Source of the DNA: Haloplanus litoreus
GTDB taxonomy: Archaea; Halobacteriota; Halobacteria; Halobacteriales; Haloferacaceae
Length of the DNA: 64,000 nucleotides
NCBI RefSeq assembly: GCF_042677945.1
Contig: NZ_JBHUDN010000003.1
Reading direction: 5' to 3' (one strand)
Numbering within the stretch: position 1 is the first letter of the stretch; every line of letters starts with the position of its first letter. A program made the translations under genes and the position numbers. The notes under the pieces are model-generated. The model saw only the letters and a list, made by a program, of their open reading frames with translations, was not told the DNA's origin and ran no database searches. This document shows positions 8,234 through 16,672 of this stretch, piece by piece.

Positions 8234-8276
8234 GTGGTCGGCGACGGTCGGAACTGACGTCCGGCAGTCCGTATCA
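8234..8276 (-). repeat. Stop-proximal dispersed repeat, copy c
   Basis: On the minus strand the MBF1 stop codon runs directly into TGATACGGACTGCCGGACG, and the copy ends with CCGTCGCCGACCAC, identical over those 14 bases to copy b although the two lie on opposite strands. The core is 8234-8270. Confidence 0.6.
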
Positions 8277-8810
8277 CTCGTCGACGAGCTCGATGCCAAG
8301 ACGCTCCTCGACGGCGCGGACGAGGGAGCCACCGACCCCGGCCCGGGTCGCCCGTCCCTGTTCGATGGCGAGGACGTCGTCCTCGCCGGCATCAAGTGCT
8401 GCCGCGAGTTCCTCGACGGTGAGACCGGCGTCCTGCCGGGCCGTCTCGACGCGCTCGCCGTAGTCCGAGACGAGGTAGGGCAGGCGGTCGGATTCGTAGT
8501 CGGTGCCCTCCTCCTCCCAGCGTTTGGTGTTGCCCCGGGAGGCGTCGTAGATACGTGCGGTGTTCTGGGCGGCTCGCTTCCGGCGGTTGGGTTCGTCGGC
8601 GTCGGTGCGCGACCCGGAGCGGGAGCCGGACCCGGACCCCGAATCCCGGCCGCGGCCGCTCGATTCACCGTGTGGCGCGCAGTCGGAACAGACGAGGAGG
8701 TCCGCCCCGGCGACGTTCGCCCGTTCGAGCGACGACGTCTCGCGCCCGCAGAGTTCGCAGGCATCGCCGTCGTCGCCACCCCCGCCGGACCCCGTGGAGT
8801 ATTTTGCCAT
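8274..8810 (-). CDS. mbf1: Multiprotein bridging factor 1-type transcription factor (zinc ribbon + HTH)
   Basis: 178 residues. An N-terminal zinc ribbon CELCGRE...CSDC (about residues 18-44) is followed by a Gly/Ser-rich linker and an Xre-type helix-turn-helix (about 117-175: YGERVETARQDAGLTVEELA...LAIEQGRA...RAVEERLGIEL). This is the standard archaeal MBF1 architecture; in eukaryotes MBF1 bridges TBP and activators, and in archaea it associates with the ribosome and transcription machinery. A box GAAATAGGA is about 27 bases before ATG 8810. Its stop codon is the first part of repeat copy c. Confidence 0.92.
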   Translation of the reverse strand: MAKYSTGSGGGGDDGDACELCGRETSSLERANVAGADLLVCSDCAPHGESSGRGRDSGSGSGSRSGSRTDADEPNRRKRAAQNTARIYDASRGNTKRWEEEGTDYESDRLPYLVSDYGERVETARQDAGLTVEELAAALDAGEDDVLAIEQGRATRAGVGGSLVRAVEERLGIELVDE

Positions 8811-9030
8811 ACCCCGGTGTACCCGGTCGTCCTATTTCAACTCCGTGCCCGGCGACTCACGCATCGCCCCCGTCGCGAGGGCACGATCTATCGATCAGAC
8901 GGCGACGAAGTCCTCCGCGACGGGCGGAATCACGTCCGGACGGAGGTCACGACGAACGACACGTCGGCTCCCGGTGGGGAGCCGGTTCCCCATCGAAGCG
9001 ATTAAATCCGGACTGTCCGAACCCCTGCGT

Positions 9031-9288
9031 ATGCAACAGCTCATCGTCAGGGGTGACCCCGGCATCCGCAAGGACGCCGTCATCGATTACGACGGCGAGG
9101 AGCAGGTCTGTTTCTCGATCCATCGACAGGGCGACTGGCACGGCCCCGACGAGGTGCAACTCTGGTGTACCATCGGCACGCCGGACGAGCGCGAGGCCTT
9201 CGAGAAACGACAGTACGTCCCCCACTGGCTCGACGTGGACGCCATCGACGCCGACGCGCTCGACGTGGTCAGCGCGCGCGGCGAGTAA
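9031..9288 (+). CDS. Conserved haloarchaeal small protein (HAH_0734 family)
   Basis: 85 residues, acidic, no signal or membrane segment. The sequence IVRGDPGIRKDAVIDYDGEE and RQGDWHGPDEVQLWCT is recognised from memory as the haloarchaeal HAH_0734-type family of unknown function. A single domain rich in beta strands is likely. gattaaatcc (9000-9009) lies about 26 bases upstream of the ATG, so the transcript should be leaderless. It converges on the DUF2298 gene with 12 bases between stops. Confidence 0.7.
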   Translation: MQQLIVRGDPGIRKDAVIDYDGEEQVCFSIHRQGDWHGPDEVQLWCTIGTPDEREAFEKRQYVPHWLDVDAIDADALDVVSARGE

Positions 9289-9300
9289 CACGGCTGCGGG

Positions 9301-11616
9301 TCACGCCGCGCCCAGTTCGTCCGCGTCGACCCGATAGATCGTCACCGCCTCGTTCTCGAACACCGGCGTCAGTCCCGAGACGCCGTCGAACCCGACCGAG
9401 CCGTAGCGTGCCCGTTCCGCCGGCCCCACCCACACGTAGTCGACGCCGTAGCGTTCGAGCACCGCGACGGTCCGGGCTGGGGGTCCGGTGTAGGCGTCGT
9501 CGACCGCTCGCACCCGTTCGAGATACGGCTCCCGGCCCCGATAGCCCACCTCGTGGTGCCAGCCCGCGACGGTGGGCACGCCAGTGAGGCTCGCGGCCGG
9601 GCTGGAGTCCCAGCCGTACATCCCCGGCGGCGCGGGAGCGTCTCGCTCCGGCCCCGGGTACCGACTCGTCGCGGGTGCCGAGAGGAGGGTGGGTCGGCCC
9701 GACAGGCCGTCGACGTAGGCGATGGCCGGTGCCTCGTCGGGATGCTCGCGCTCGACGAACCGGGTGGCGTCGAGGGTCGGATCGGCGGGAGCGTCGAAGT
9801 GTGCCGAAAGCGCCAGCCCCGCGTAGGGCACCGTCGCGAGGACGACGGCAGCGGCGAGGCCGACACGCAGCCAGCGGGAGCGCGACCCGGGCACCGAGGC
9901 GCCGCCGGGCCAGCGGACGACGGCGGGAAGGGCGACGCCGGCGGCGACGCCCCAGAGAACCCACACCTGCGCGTAGGTCTTGAACACCGTGTTCATCCGG
10001 AGCGGGCCTGCGAGTTCGCGGACGTAGACGAGTTCGACGATGCCGACGAGGCCCGCGCCGGCGACGATCAGGACCGTCTCGAAGCCCACCGGACGGTCGG
10101 TGCGGCAGGCGGCCCAGCCGAAGATCAGGAGCGGGCCGACGACGAGAGCGACGGCGAGGTCCGCGGTCAGGGCCAGAACGCCCAGAGCGCCGAGGCCGAC
10201 GAGCGGTGCCACCACACGGTCGACGGACAACCGATCGAGGAGGTAGGCCAGGAAGACGACGACGAACGCTCCGTGGACCAGCAGGAGCGCCGGGAGGCTG
10301 GCGCGCTCGGCGGCCGACAGGATCGCGATCTGCCGACTCGCGCCCGCACCGAGGAGGAAGGGGAGCGCGAGGAGGCCACCGAGGACGCCCGCGACGGCGG
10401 TGACGGTGAGGGCGCCGGCGAGGTGTTCGAGCTCCGCCGTCAGCGGGGCGGGATCACGGGCGCCGCGCCAGCGAGCCACACGGGTCGAGAGGATGGCCCA
10501 CGGGGCCGCGGAGCCGAGCGCGAGGGCGAGAAAGAGCAGGCCGAAGAGGGAGGGAAAACTCCAGGTGTCGACGACGGCCTGGAAGCCCGCGAGAATCGGA
10601 ACGGCGACGAACGCGAGGACTCGACGGCGGCGCACGTCGGCGGCTGGCGTCGTGTACAGGGCGAACGCGAGTGCGGCACCGAGGAGGAGGAAGGGCGTGC
10701 CCATCATGTGAGCGTGGAGGTCACCGTTCAGCCAGGCGAACAGGGGAAACTCGTTGATCGTCCCCGGAACGACGCGGCTGGCGGTCCAGTAGGAGAAGGA
10801 GTCGAGTCCCGACAGCACGACGTCGGTTGAGTAGCGGGTCCGGGCGGCGACGACGGACGCGAGATCCGTCCGGAGCGGTCGCGGAAGGACGCCGACGAGG
10901 AGTCGGGAGGCGGTGACGAGGTTGCTCGCGACGCCGACGAAGAAGGCCGCCGCGAGCCCGGCGCGGCGCCACGAGTCGGCCCGGTCGCTGGCGATGGCGC
11001 CGGCGAGGCCGTAAGCCGCGCTCACGAGCGTCGCGTAAAAGCCCGCGAGCGAGAGGTTGTAGGCGTAGCGGGGGGCCGTACTGGAGAGGTCGGCGAGCGC
11101 CGCCGTCAGGAGGTGACCGCCGTAGTAGTACGCGACCGGTTCGCCGGCGAACCACATGTCCTCGGGCGGGAGGCGGGGCGCGCGGTCGAGGGACTGCAAG
11201 AGGCCGAAATCGAGGAACTTCTCGCCGCCGACCGGATAGACCGCCGGATCGACGGCGCGCACGGCGACGAGGACGGCGAAGGCGACGACGAAGACGACGG
11301 CCGTTTCGGCGGTCCGGCGACCGGGACGGACGCCGTCGACGAGTTCGACCCGACGGTCCAAGAGCGCTTCGCGGTCGAGCGCCGTGAGGAGGGCGAGACC
11401 GAAGAGGGCAACGACGCCCGCGGCGAGGGCGATCGGACCGAAGGTGAGGTGGCCGACCCAGTAGACGACGGTGCCGAGGACGACCAGTGCCGTCGGGAGA
11501 CCGAACCCGCTCCCGCGACCGGGCATCGTCACGAACAGGCGAGCGGCGATCGGACGGCCGAGGGCGGCGAGGCCGCCGTAGAGGACCAACCAGCGTAGGA
11601 CGAGGCCGTACTCCAT
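9301..11616 (-). CDS. DUF2298 ('YYY') polytopic membrane protein, predicted glycosyltransferase-like
   Basis: 771 residues with about 14-16 hydrophobic segments and an extracytoplasmic C-terminal part. The hallmark AYYYGGHLLTA (YYY) motif is near residue 160, and FPLFAWLNGDLHAHMMGTPF is the conserved H-x-H loop after the next helices. In other genomes this family is associated with GT39/PMT-like integral membrane enzymes, and here it is divergent from a GT2-GtrA pair, which supports a surface polysaccharide or lipid-linked sugar role; no substrate can be named. TTTATTATCG about 27 bases before the ATG is the likely promoter. Confidence 0.82.
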   Translation of the reverse strand: MEYGLVLRWLVLYGGLAALGRPIAARLFVTMPGRGSGFGLPTALVVLGTVVYWVGHLTFGPIALAAGVVALFGLALLTALDREALLDRRVELVDGVRPGRRTAETAVVFVVAFAVLVAVRAVDPAVYPVGGEKFLDFGLLQSLDRAPRLPPEDMWFAGEPVAYYYGGHLLTAALADLSSTAPRYAYNLSLAGFYATLVSAAYGLAGAIASDRADSWRRAGLAAAFFVGVASNLVTASRLLVGVLPRPLRTDLASVVAARTRYSTDVVLSGLDSFSYWTASRVVPGTINEFPLFAWLNGDLHAHMMGTPFLLLGAALAFALYTTPAADVRRRRVLAFVAVPILAGFQAVVDTWSFPSLFGLLFLALALGSAAPWAILSTRVARWRGARDPAPLTAELEHLAGALTVTAVAGVLGGLLALPFLLGAGASRQIAILSAAERASLPALLLVHGAFVVVFLAYLLDRLSVDRVVAPLVGLGALGVLALTADLAVALVVGPLLIFGWAACRTDRPVGFETVLIVAGAGLVGIVELVYVRELAGPLRMNTVFKTYAQVWVLWGVAAGVALPAVVRWPGGASVPGSRSRWLRVGLAAAVVLATVPYAGLALSAHFDAPADPTLDATRFVEREHPDEAPAIAYVDGLSGRPTLLSAPATSRYPGPERDAPAPPGMYGWDSSPAASLTGVPTVAGWHHEVGYRGREPYLERVRAVDDAYTGPPARTVAVLERYGVDYVWVGPAERARYGSVGFDGVSGLTPVFENEAVTIYRVDADELGAA

Positions 11617-11714
11617 CTACCGGACGGTCGATCCAGCGATAATAAACCGTTTGTGGTGTGTGACTGGGAGTCGAAGTCGTTCGGTTTTTTACGACCGTCG
11701 CGAAAGAAAGCTCC

Positions 11715-12485
11715 ATGACCCGATCCGTCGGGGTGGTGATCCCCGCCTACCACCCGGACGTCGACCGCCTCGAGAGCTACGTTGACGCCCTCCACGAGGC
11801 GGTTGAACCCGAGACGATCCGTGTCGAACTCGACGCCGCGGAGCCGGCGGTCCGCGACCGGATCGAGGCGCTCCCGGTCACGCTCCACGAGGCGTCGGCC
11901 CGACGAGGGAAGGGGGCGGCGATCACCGCGGGGTTCGAGGCGCTCTCGACGGACGTACTCGCCTTCGCCGACGCCGACGGGAGCACGCCCGCCGCATCCA
12001 TCGCGGACGTGATCCGGCCGGTCGAAGCGGGGGATGCCGACCTGGCCGCCGGATCGCGTCGTCATCCCGAGGCGGTCGTCGAGTCCCACCAGACGGTGGC
12101 GCGACGGTACCTCGGAGACGGCTTCGCGTGGCTGGCGCGGCGCCTCCTCGACGTCCACCTCCACGACTACCAGTGCGGCGCGAAGGCGCTCACGAACGAC
12201 GCGTGGACGCGGATCCGTCCGCACCTCCACGAACCCGGCTTCGCGTGGGACATCGAACTGCTCGCCGTCGCCGACGCCGTCGGCTGCCGGATCGCCGAGG
12301 TGCCGGTCGTCTGGGAGGACCGGCCGGAATCGACCGTCTCGCCCGTGCGGACGACGCTCCGCCTCGCTCGGGGGCTCGTCGTCTCCCGACACCGCGCGCG
12401 CCTCCTCCGGAACGACCGCCTGCACGCGCTGCTGGACCGACCACGGGATTCGACGCCCGCACTCGTCGAGCGCGACCACCGATGA
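11715..12485 (+). CDS. Family 2 glycosyltransferase (dolichyl-phosphate sugar synthase type)
   Basis: 256 residues, GT-A fold. VGVVIPAYHPD (4-14) is the nucleotide-binding start, RRGKGAAITAGF the conserved Lys/Gly loop, and DADGS the metal-binding DxD. FAWDIELLAVADAVGC and IAEVPVVWEDR are typical of dolichyl-phosphate glucose/mannose synthases. Probably transfers a sugar from a nucleotide sugar to a polyprenyl phosphate on the inner membrane face. ttttttacg (11684-11692) is about 27 bases before the ATG. It overlaps the GtrA gene by 4 bases (ATGA), a pairing seen for flippase-linked sugar modification. Confidence 0.87.
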   Translation: MTRSVGVVIPAYHPDVDRLESYVDALHEAVEPETIRVELDAAEPAVRDRIEALPVTLHEASARRGKGAAITAGFEALSTDVLAFADADGSTPAASIADVIRPVEAGDADLAAGSRRHPEAVVESHQTVARRYLGDGFAWLARRLLDVHLHDYQCGAKALTNDAWTRIRPHLHEPGFAWDIELLAVADAVGCRIAEVPVVWEDRPESTVSPVRTTLRLARGLVVSRHRARLLRNDRLHALLDRPRDSTPALVERDHR

Positions 12486-12940
12486 GCGGCGGACTGGGAA
12501 AGCTGGAGGAACTCTACTCGGGGCTCCGCTTCGGGCAGTTCGTCTCCGTCGGTGCGGTGGGCGCCACCGCCGAGACCATCGTGGTCGCCATCCTGACGGC
12601 CGGCTACGGGGTCGTTCCCCAACTCGCCAAGGCCGTCGGTGCCGAGGTGTCGATCACCCTCATGTTTCTCATCAACGACCGGTGGACGTTCTCGGAGGCG
12701 GGCGCCGACGGGTGGGTCCCCCGTGGCCGCCGCTACCTGAAGTCGCATCTGGTCCGGGCGGGCGGCCTGCTCGTCGGCTTCGCCGTCCTGACTGCGCTGA
12801 CGTCGTGGACCGACGTGACGCTCGTCGTCGCCGGCGCCGACCTCTGGCCGACGGTAGCGAACGCCATCGGCATCGGCTGCGGGATGCTCCTCAACTACCT
12901 GACAGAGGGGCTGTTCACGTGGCGCGTCGGCGCCGAGTGA
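12482..12940 (+). CDS. GtrA-family membrane protein (putative polyprenyl-linked sugar flippase)
   Basis: 152 residues with four transmembrane helices (about 20-40, 47-68, 90-110, 122-142). RFGQFVSVGAVGA, FLINDRWTFSE and LLNYLTEGLFTWR are the two mirrored halves of the GtrA family. The family is thought to move polyprenyl-phosphate-linked sugars across the membrane. The start codon overlaps the glycosyltransferase stop, so the products are made together and likely act in one pathway. Confidence 0.88.
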   Translation: MSGGLGKLEELYSGLRFGQFVSVGAVGATAETIVVAILTAGYGVVPQLAKAVGAEVSITLMFLINDRWTFSEAGADGWVPRGRRYLKSHLVRAGGLLVGFAVLTALTSWTDVTLVVAGADLWPTVANAIGIGCGMLLNYLTEGLFTWRVGAE

Positions 12941-13009
12941 GGGGGGACTGAAGTGCCATCCGGCGAGCGAATCACAACCCTTAATGCCGCGACCGGATTC
13001 GAATTCGGT

Positions 13010-13084
13010 AGCGGGATGGGATAGCCAGGAGATTCCGCCGGGCTCATAACCCGGAGATCGGTAGTTCAAATCTACCTCCCGCTA
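13010..13084 (+). tRNA. Initiator tRNA-Met (CAT)
   Basis: A 75-nt cloverleaf with acceptor stem AGCGGGA/TCCCGCT, D-loop region TGGGATAGCCAGGAGATTCCG, anticodon arm CCGGG-CTCATAA-CCCGG with CAT at the centre, and T arm with GTTCAAAT. The weak A1:T72 pair and three consecutive G:C pairs in the anticodon stem are initiator hallmarks. No intron is present and CCA is not encoded. A T-rich ctttt follows at 13085, a probable terminator. Confidence 0.96.
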
Positions 13085-13192
13085 CTTTTCGAGCGAACGA
13101 CCCCGACCGACGAGCGAAGCGAGGCGGGTGCCGTTCGCGTGGGCCAGTCTACCGGCTGCACTATTCTGACGACTCCGGAGTGCCCCACCAGC

Positions 13193-14122
13193 CTACGCGT
13201 CTGCTCCCGTCTCGGTCGGCGTCGAGTCGTCGGAACGACCGGTGTTCTCGGTACTACTCCCGCTGGCGTTCTCGGGGTTCTCCGGCGTCTGATCTCCGGA
13301 TCCGCCGCCGTCACCGTCAGTTCGGTCCTCGATTTCGGTGACCGAAACGTCCTCGCCGGCGACGCCGCTTCCGGAGACGACGGGGAGGAGGTTGTACCCA
13401 CCCGACTGGCCCCGTTCGACGACGTTGATGTCGAAGACGAAGTCGACCGGTTCGTCGGCGGTGACCTCGAACGGCTTGGTGAGTTGGAGTTTCCCGCTCG
13501 GAATCGTCACGTCGACGGATTCGCCGTCCACGACGCCCGCGACGTCGGCGGCGTAGAGTTCGATCTTGGTGTATCGGCCCGCCTCAAGTTCGCCGTCGAA
13601 GACGGTGATCGCTTTCTCGCCGACGACGCGAGTGAGGTCGACCGTCGCGCCGTCGAGGTCGACGACGGAGAAGCCCTGTTGGTCGTCGCCGCCCTCGGTC
13701 GCAGTCGGTGAGGGCGTCGCCGTCGCCGTCGCGGTGGGCGTCGCCGTCGCGTTCCCGTTCGCCGTCTCGTTGCCCGTCGGTATCCCGTCGCCGCCGTCGT
13801 CCCCTCCCGAGCGGAAGATACGAGCCCGGTCGAGGGCGACGTCGAGCGAGTCGAACTCGTCGATGGCGACCGGTTGGTCGCTGATCAGGAGTCGAAACGC
13901 GCCGGACGCGGTGCCCGTCTCGCCACCGGCGCCGGTGGCGGTGTCCCCGTCGTCCGCGGTGGTCCCCCCGTCGGACCCGGCGGGTGCCGATCCCGACGTA
14001 CACCCTGCCAGCAGGGTCGCACCGATGCTCACCCCGAGCGCCAGAAAGCGTCGCCGCCGGCCGTCGGGGGCAGTTTCCGTGTCCGAACTCCGTGCCGTCG
14101 CCGTCGATCGATCCGAGTTCAT
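13193..14122 (-). CDS. DUF4382 lipoprotein (Tat-type)
   Basis: 309 residues. RRRRFLALGVSIGATLLAGC combines a twin-arginine signal with a lipobox (Cys about residue 42), so the protein is exported folded and lipid-anchored. A low-complexity Gly/Asp/Thr stretch follows, then a DUF4382 beta-sandwich (about 70-255: FRLLISDQP, LDVALDRARIF, VVDLDGATVDLTRV, YTKIELYA) interrupted by an Asn/Ala/Thr-Pro-rich insert. Function unknown; often found among metal or surface-associated lipoproteins. GGTTATTCC lies about 28 bases upstream of ATG 14122, which supports that start over an upstream frame. Confidence 0.82.
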   Translation of the reverse strand: MNSDRSTATARSSDTETAPDGRRRRFLALGVSIGATLLAGCTSGSAPAGSDGGTTADDGDTATGAGGETGTASGAFRLLISDQPVAIDEFDSLDVALDRARIFRSGGDDGGDGIPTGNETANGNATATPTATATATPSPTATEGGDDQQGFSVVDLDGATVDLTRVVGEKAITVFDGELEAGRYTKIELYAADVAGVVDGESVDVTIPSGKLQLTKPFEVTADEPVDFVFDINVVERGQSGGYNLLPVVSGSGVAGEDVSVTEIEDRTDGDGGGSGDQTPENPENASGSSTENTGRSDDSTPTETGADA

Positions 14123-14293
14123 CACGTACACCTGACCGTGAAAGCGGGGAATAACCGACCGGTAGTCCACCCAAATTCAGCCGGGTTAAGTCGAATTGCG
14201 CCCCGGAGGCCGGTCGACCGGGCCGACGTGGGCCGCCGCCGACTCGCTCGTCCGGGCTGCGGACGGGACTGGCGGCCGCACGCGGACGGCGCC

Positions 14294-15525
14294 CTACGCG
14301 AGTTCGTACACCGACGTGCCCGCGGCGAGCAGCACTCGGTCCTCGACGAGCGCCAGGCCACCGACACCTCGCGTCTCGACGGTGTGGGTCCACAACCGGT
14401 CGCCGGTGGCGCGGTCGTAGGCTCGCACCACACCGGCGACTCGCTCGCCGCCCTCGCGCACGTCGCCGGCGACGGCGACGGNNNNNNNNNNNNNNNNNNN
14501 NNNNCGGCGACGGCGTGCCACTCGACCTCGTCGCGCCAGACGGTCTCGCCGGTTTCGAGGTCCAGCGCGGCGACGAGGCCGGCCCGTCGGTCGTCGGTGC
14601 CGACGGCCGCGTAGCCGCGGTCATCGACGACGGCGGGGGTGGCGACGTCGACACCGAGCGAGCGGGGGTTCCAGAGCCGGTCCCCGGTGTCGGCGTCGAA
14701 GGCGACGACAACCCCGCCGCCCTCGGCGTAGGTGCCCTGTACGAGTCGGCCGCCGGCGACGGCGGGGGCGTGGACGAAGCCGCTTACGGGGCCCGCGCTC
14801 CAGACGCGCTCCGGGCCGGAGCGGAGATAGCGGTCGCGACCCGACCGCGCCGCGTAGGCGACGGTGCCGTCGAGCGGTGCGCCCGCGGCGTACAGTCGGC
14901 CGTCGACGAGGGCGGGCATCGTACCGTCGACTCGCCAGGACCGGCCGCCGTCGGCGTCGATGCCGCGGAGCGTCCCGCTCTCGTCGCCGAGGTACACCTC
15001 GCGTGCCCCGACCGTCAGCCCCCGTGGGTGGTCGGTGTCGATGGGCGTGCGGTAGGTTTCGCGCAGGTCGGCGGCGTCGTAGCCGACGACGGCCGCGGGA
15101 TCGGTGTCGTTACCCGACTCGTGACTGACCGTGTGGAGACGGCCATCGGGGCCGAATCCGGCGCGGGGCGTCGCCGCCTCGACGGTGCGGGCCGCCGCGC
15201 CGCCGCCGAGGGGGTAGGCCGCGAGCCCCGATCCGTAGACGACGACGTGATCGGGACCGACGAGCGGCGAGAGCGAGGGATACCTGGCGGACGACGAGAT
15301 CGCGGCGAACTCGCTGATCGAGGGTCGCTCTCGAGGCGGCGTAGCGTTCGGATTGTGAGCGGTGTTCGCGGGGTCGTACCGGCGGAGCGGCCACGTTCCG
15401 GGGTCGGGCGTCCAAGTGGCGAACGTCGCGTCGGCCGCGCCCCGATTCAGACGGTAGGTGCCGTAGGCGCCGGCCGCGGCGGCGACGGCACCGCCGAGGA
15501 GGCGGCGGCGAGTGATGGAGGGCAT
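14294..15525 (-). CDS. Tat-exported PQQ-like beta-propeller protein, interrupted by an assembly gap
   Basis: About 410 residues. MPSITRRRLLGGAVAAAAGA is a Tat signal without a lipobox Cys. It is followed by repeated propeller blades with WRVDGTMPALVDGRLYAAG, VVAFDADTGDRLWN, VAALDLETGETVW and AYDRATGDRLWTHTVE, the PQQ-type repeat signature. No quinone ligand set is recognisable, so a structural or scaffold propeller is as likely as a dehydrogenase. ATG 15525 is preferred over 15543 because a TTTTTTTA box at 15550-15557 is then at the leaderless distance. The 23 N bases at 14482-14504 break the frame; the true gap must be one base longer (or two shorter), modulo three. Confidence 0.82.
14482..14504. 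other. Assembly gap (23 N)
   Basis: Runs of N inside the propeller gene. The flanks are near-identical GC repeats (ggcgacggcgacgg on the left, cggcgacggcg on the right), a likely cause of the gap. Confidence 0.99.
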
Positions 15526-15716
15526 CGAGCGAGAGGTTCGCATCCGCCGTAAAAAAAGGTGGCAATGGCGTCGGGCCGCGGCACCGGGACGGAGGGCGAA
15601 CGGCCGCCAATCGGGTTCCCCCGGCGGCCGGTGTCGTCGCTCGTCGTCGTGGACTGGCGCATCTCGTCGGTACCGCGAGGCTACTCGCACTCGCCACATC
15701 CGGAACCTAGAGTCGG

Positions 15717-16166
15717 TCAGAGCGTCACGTCGGGTTGCTCGGTCGCCTCACGCCCCGCTCGGAAGCTTCGGAGGCCGGCGGCGATAGAGAGCAAGCCGGC
15801 GAGCGGGGCGAACGCCAGCCCACCCGCGGTGGCCGTGAGGATGGCGAGGACGCCCGCCGTGCCGGCGAGCGCCCACACCAGCGGGCGCCGACGGGACCAG
15901 AGCGCGTAGGCCGCGAGCGCCGACAGCGCGAACAGCAACGCGGCCCAGACGAGCGGCCGCGCCAGCGGGGCGAGCGACGAGAGCGACGGGCCGGAGACGG
16001 CGGCCAGCGAGCGGAGACGCTCGAAGGCGACCGGGAGCGGGCCACGGTCACCGAGGAGGGTCAACGCGCCGGCCACGCCGGCGAGGACGGCGAGGGCGTC
16101 GACCAGCGGGACGAGTCGTTCGACGGTGGAGGGGGTCGCGGAGGGGAGGGAGGACCGGGCGGACAT
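15717..16166 (-). CDS. Small membrane protein of unknown function
   Basis: 149 residues with four hydrophobic segments (about 18-37, 60-80, 88-105, 110-130) and a short charged C-terminus. No family is recognised. ATG 16166 is chosen because ATTTTTGT is about 28 bases upstream. It sits between the Tat propeller protein and a Rieske protein on the same strand, with its own promoter, so co-function is not implied. Confidence 0.6.
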   Translation of the reverse strand: MSARSSLPSATPSTVERLVPLVDALAVLAGVAGALTLLGDRGPLPVAFERLRSLAAVSGPSLSSLAPLARPLVWAALLFALSALAAYALWSRRRPLVWALAGTAGVLAILTATAGGLAFAPLAGLLSIAAGLRSFRAGREATEQPDVTL

Positions 16167-16220
16167 GGGCGGAGATGGGACAGCGAGCGACAAAAATCCT
16201 CGTCACGAGCAGCGGCGGAC

Positions 16221-16634
16221 TCAGAACTCGACCGTCGAGGAGGCCGAGGGGCTGCCGTCGTCGAGCGATCCCGTGTCGACGAAGGTGTAGTCGTCGTCGA
16301 CGAGGTAGACGCTCCCGTCGTCGACGGCCACGTCGACGGATTCGAGGGTGGCCCCCTCGCAAGGACCGAAGGTGCAGAAACCGGAGTCTGCCTCGAAGTA
16401 CGCGCCGTGGTTCGCACAGACGAGTTCGTCGGCGCGCATCGGCGCGCCGGAGCCTTTGTCGAGTCGCACGTCGAGCAGGTGTCGGCAGTAGTTCAGCCAG
16501 CCGCGGACCTCGCCGTCGGGCGTACGGACGAGTACCGCCTCCCGCCGTTCGTCGTCCGCGTTCCGAACCGTGAAGAGGAAGGTGGTGTCGTCGGGAACCG
16601 CCGACAGCGACGTGATCCGTCGATCCGGGTCCAT
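16221..16634 (-). CDS. Rieske-type [2Fe-2S] protein
   Basis: 137 residues, soluble, single domain. The cluster ligands are CRH (about residue 53-55, in LNYCRHLLDV) and CANHGAYF with Cys-x-x-His (about 76-79), then a FGPCEGATL loop and VYLVDDD strand. No transmembrane helix, so it is a ferredoxin-like electron carrier or oxygenase-type component, not a bc1 subunit. TATATATCC about 27 bases upstream of ATG 16634 marks a leaderless transcript. No oxygenase partner is adjacent. Confidence 0.87.
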   Translation of the reverse strand: MDPDRRITSLSAVPDDTTFLFTVRNADDERREAVLVRTPDGEVRGWLNYCRHLLDVRLDKGSGAPMRADELVCANHGAYFEADSGFCTFGPCEGATLESVDVAVDDGSVYLVDDDYTFVDTGSLDDGSPSASSTVEF

Positions 16635-16672
16635 CACGCCGGAGTACCGGGCGCGCGGATATATACCCGTTG

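Noticed and set aside
8895..8993. 32-codon minus ORF (MGNRLPTGSRR...) between mbf1 and the gene at 9031
   Set aside because: Basic and without hydrophobic or metal motifs, promoter or coupling; likely chance.
9005..9018. GGACTGTCC in the promoter of the gene at 9031 as another copy of the dispersed repeat
   Set aside because: Only the first eight bases match, the second half does not, and it is not at a gene 3' end.
13010..13084. Elongator tRNA-Met or tRNA-Ile2 for the CAT tRNA
   Set aside because: The A1:T72 pair and the three G:C pairs in the anticodon stem are initiator features.
13738..13800. Simple repeat in the DUF4382 gene (GTCGCCGTCGCC units)
   Set aside because: It encodes the Ala/Thr/Pro linker, ordinary for secreted haloarchaeal proteins.
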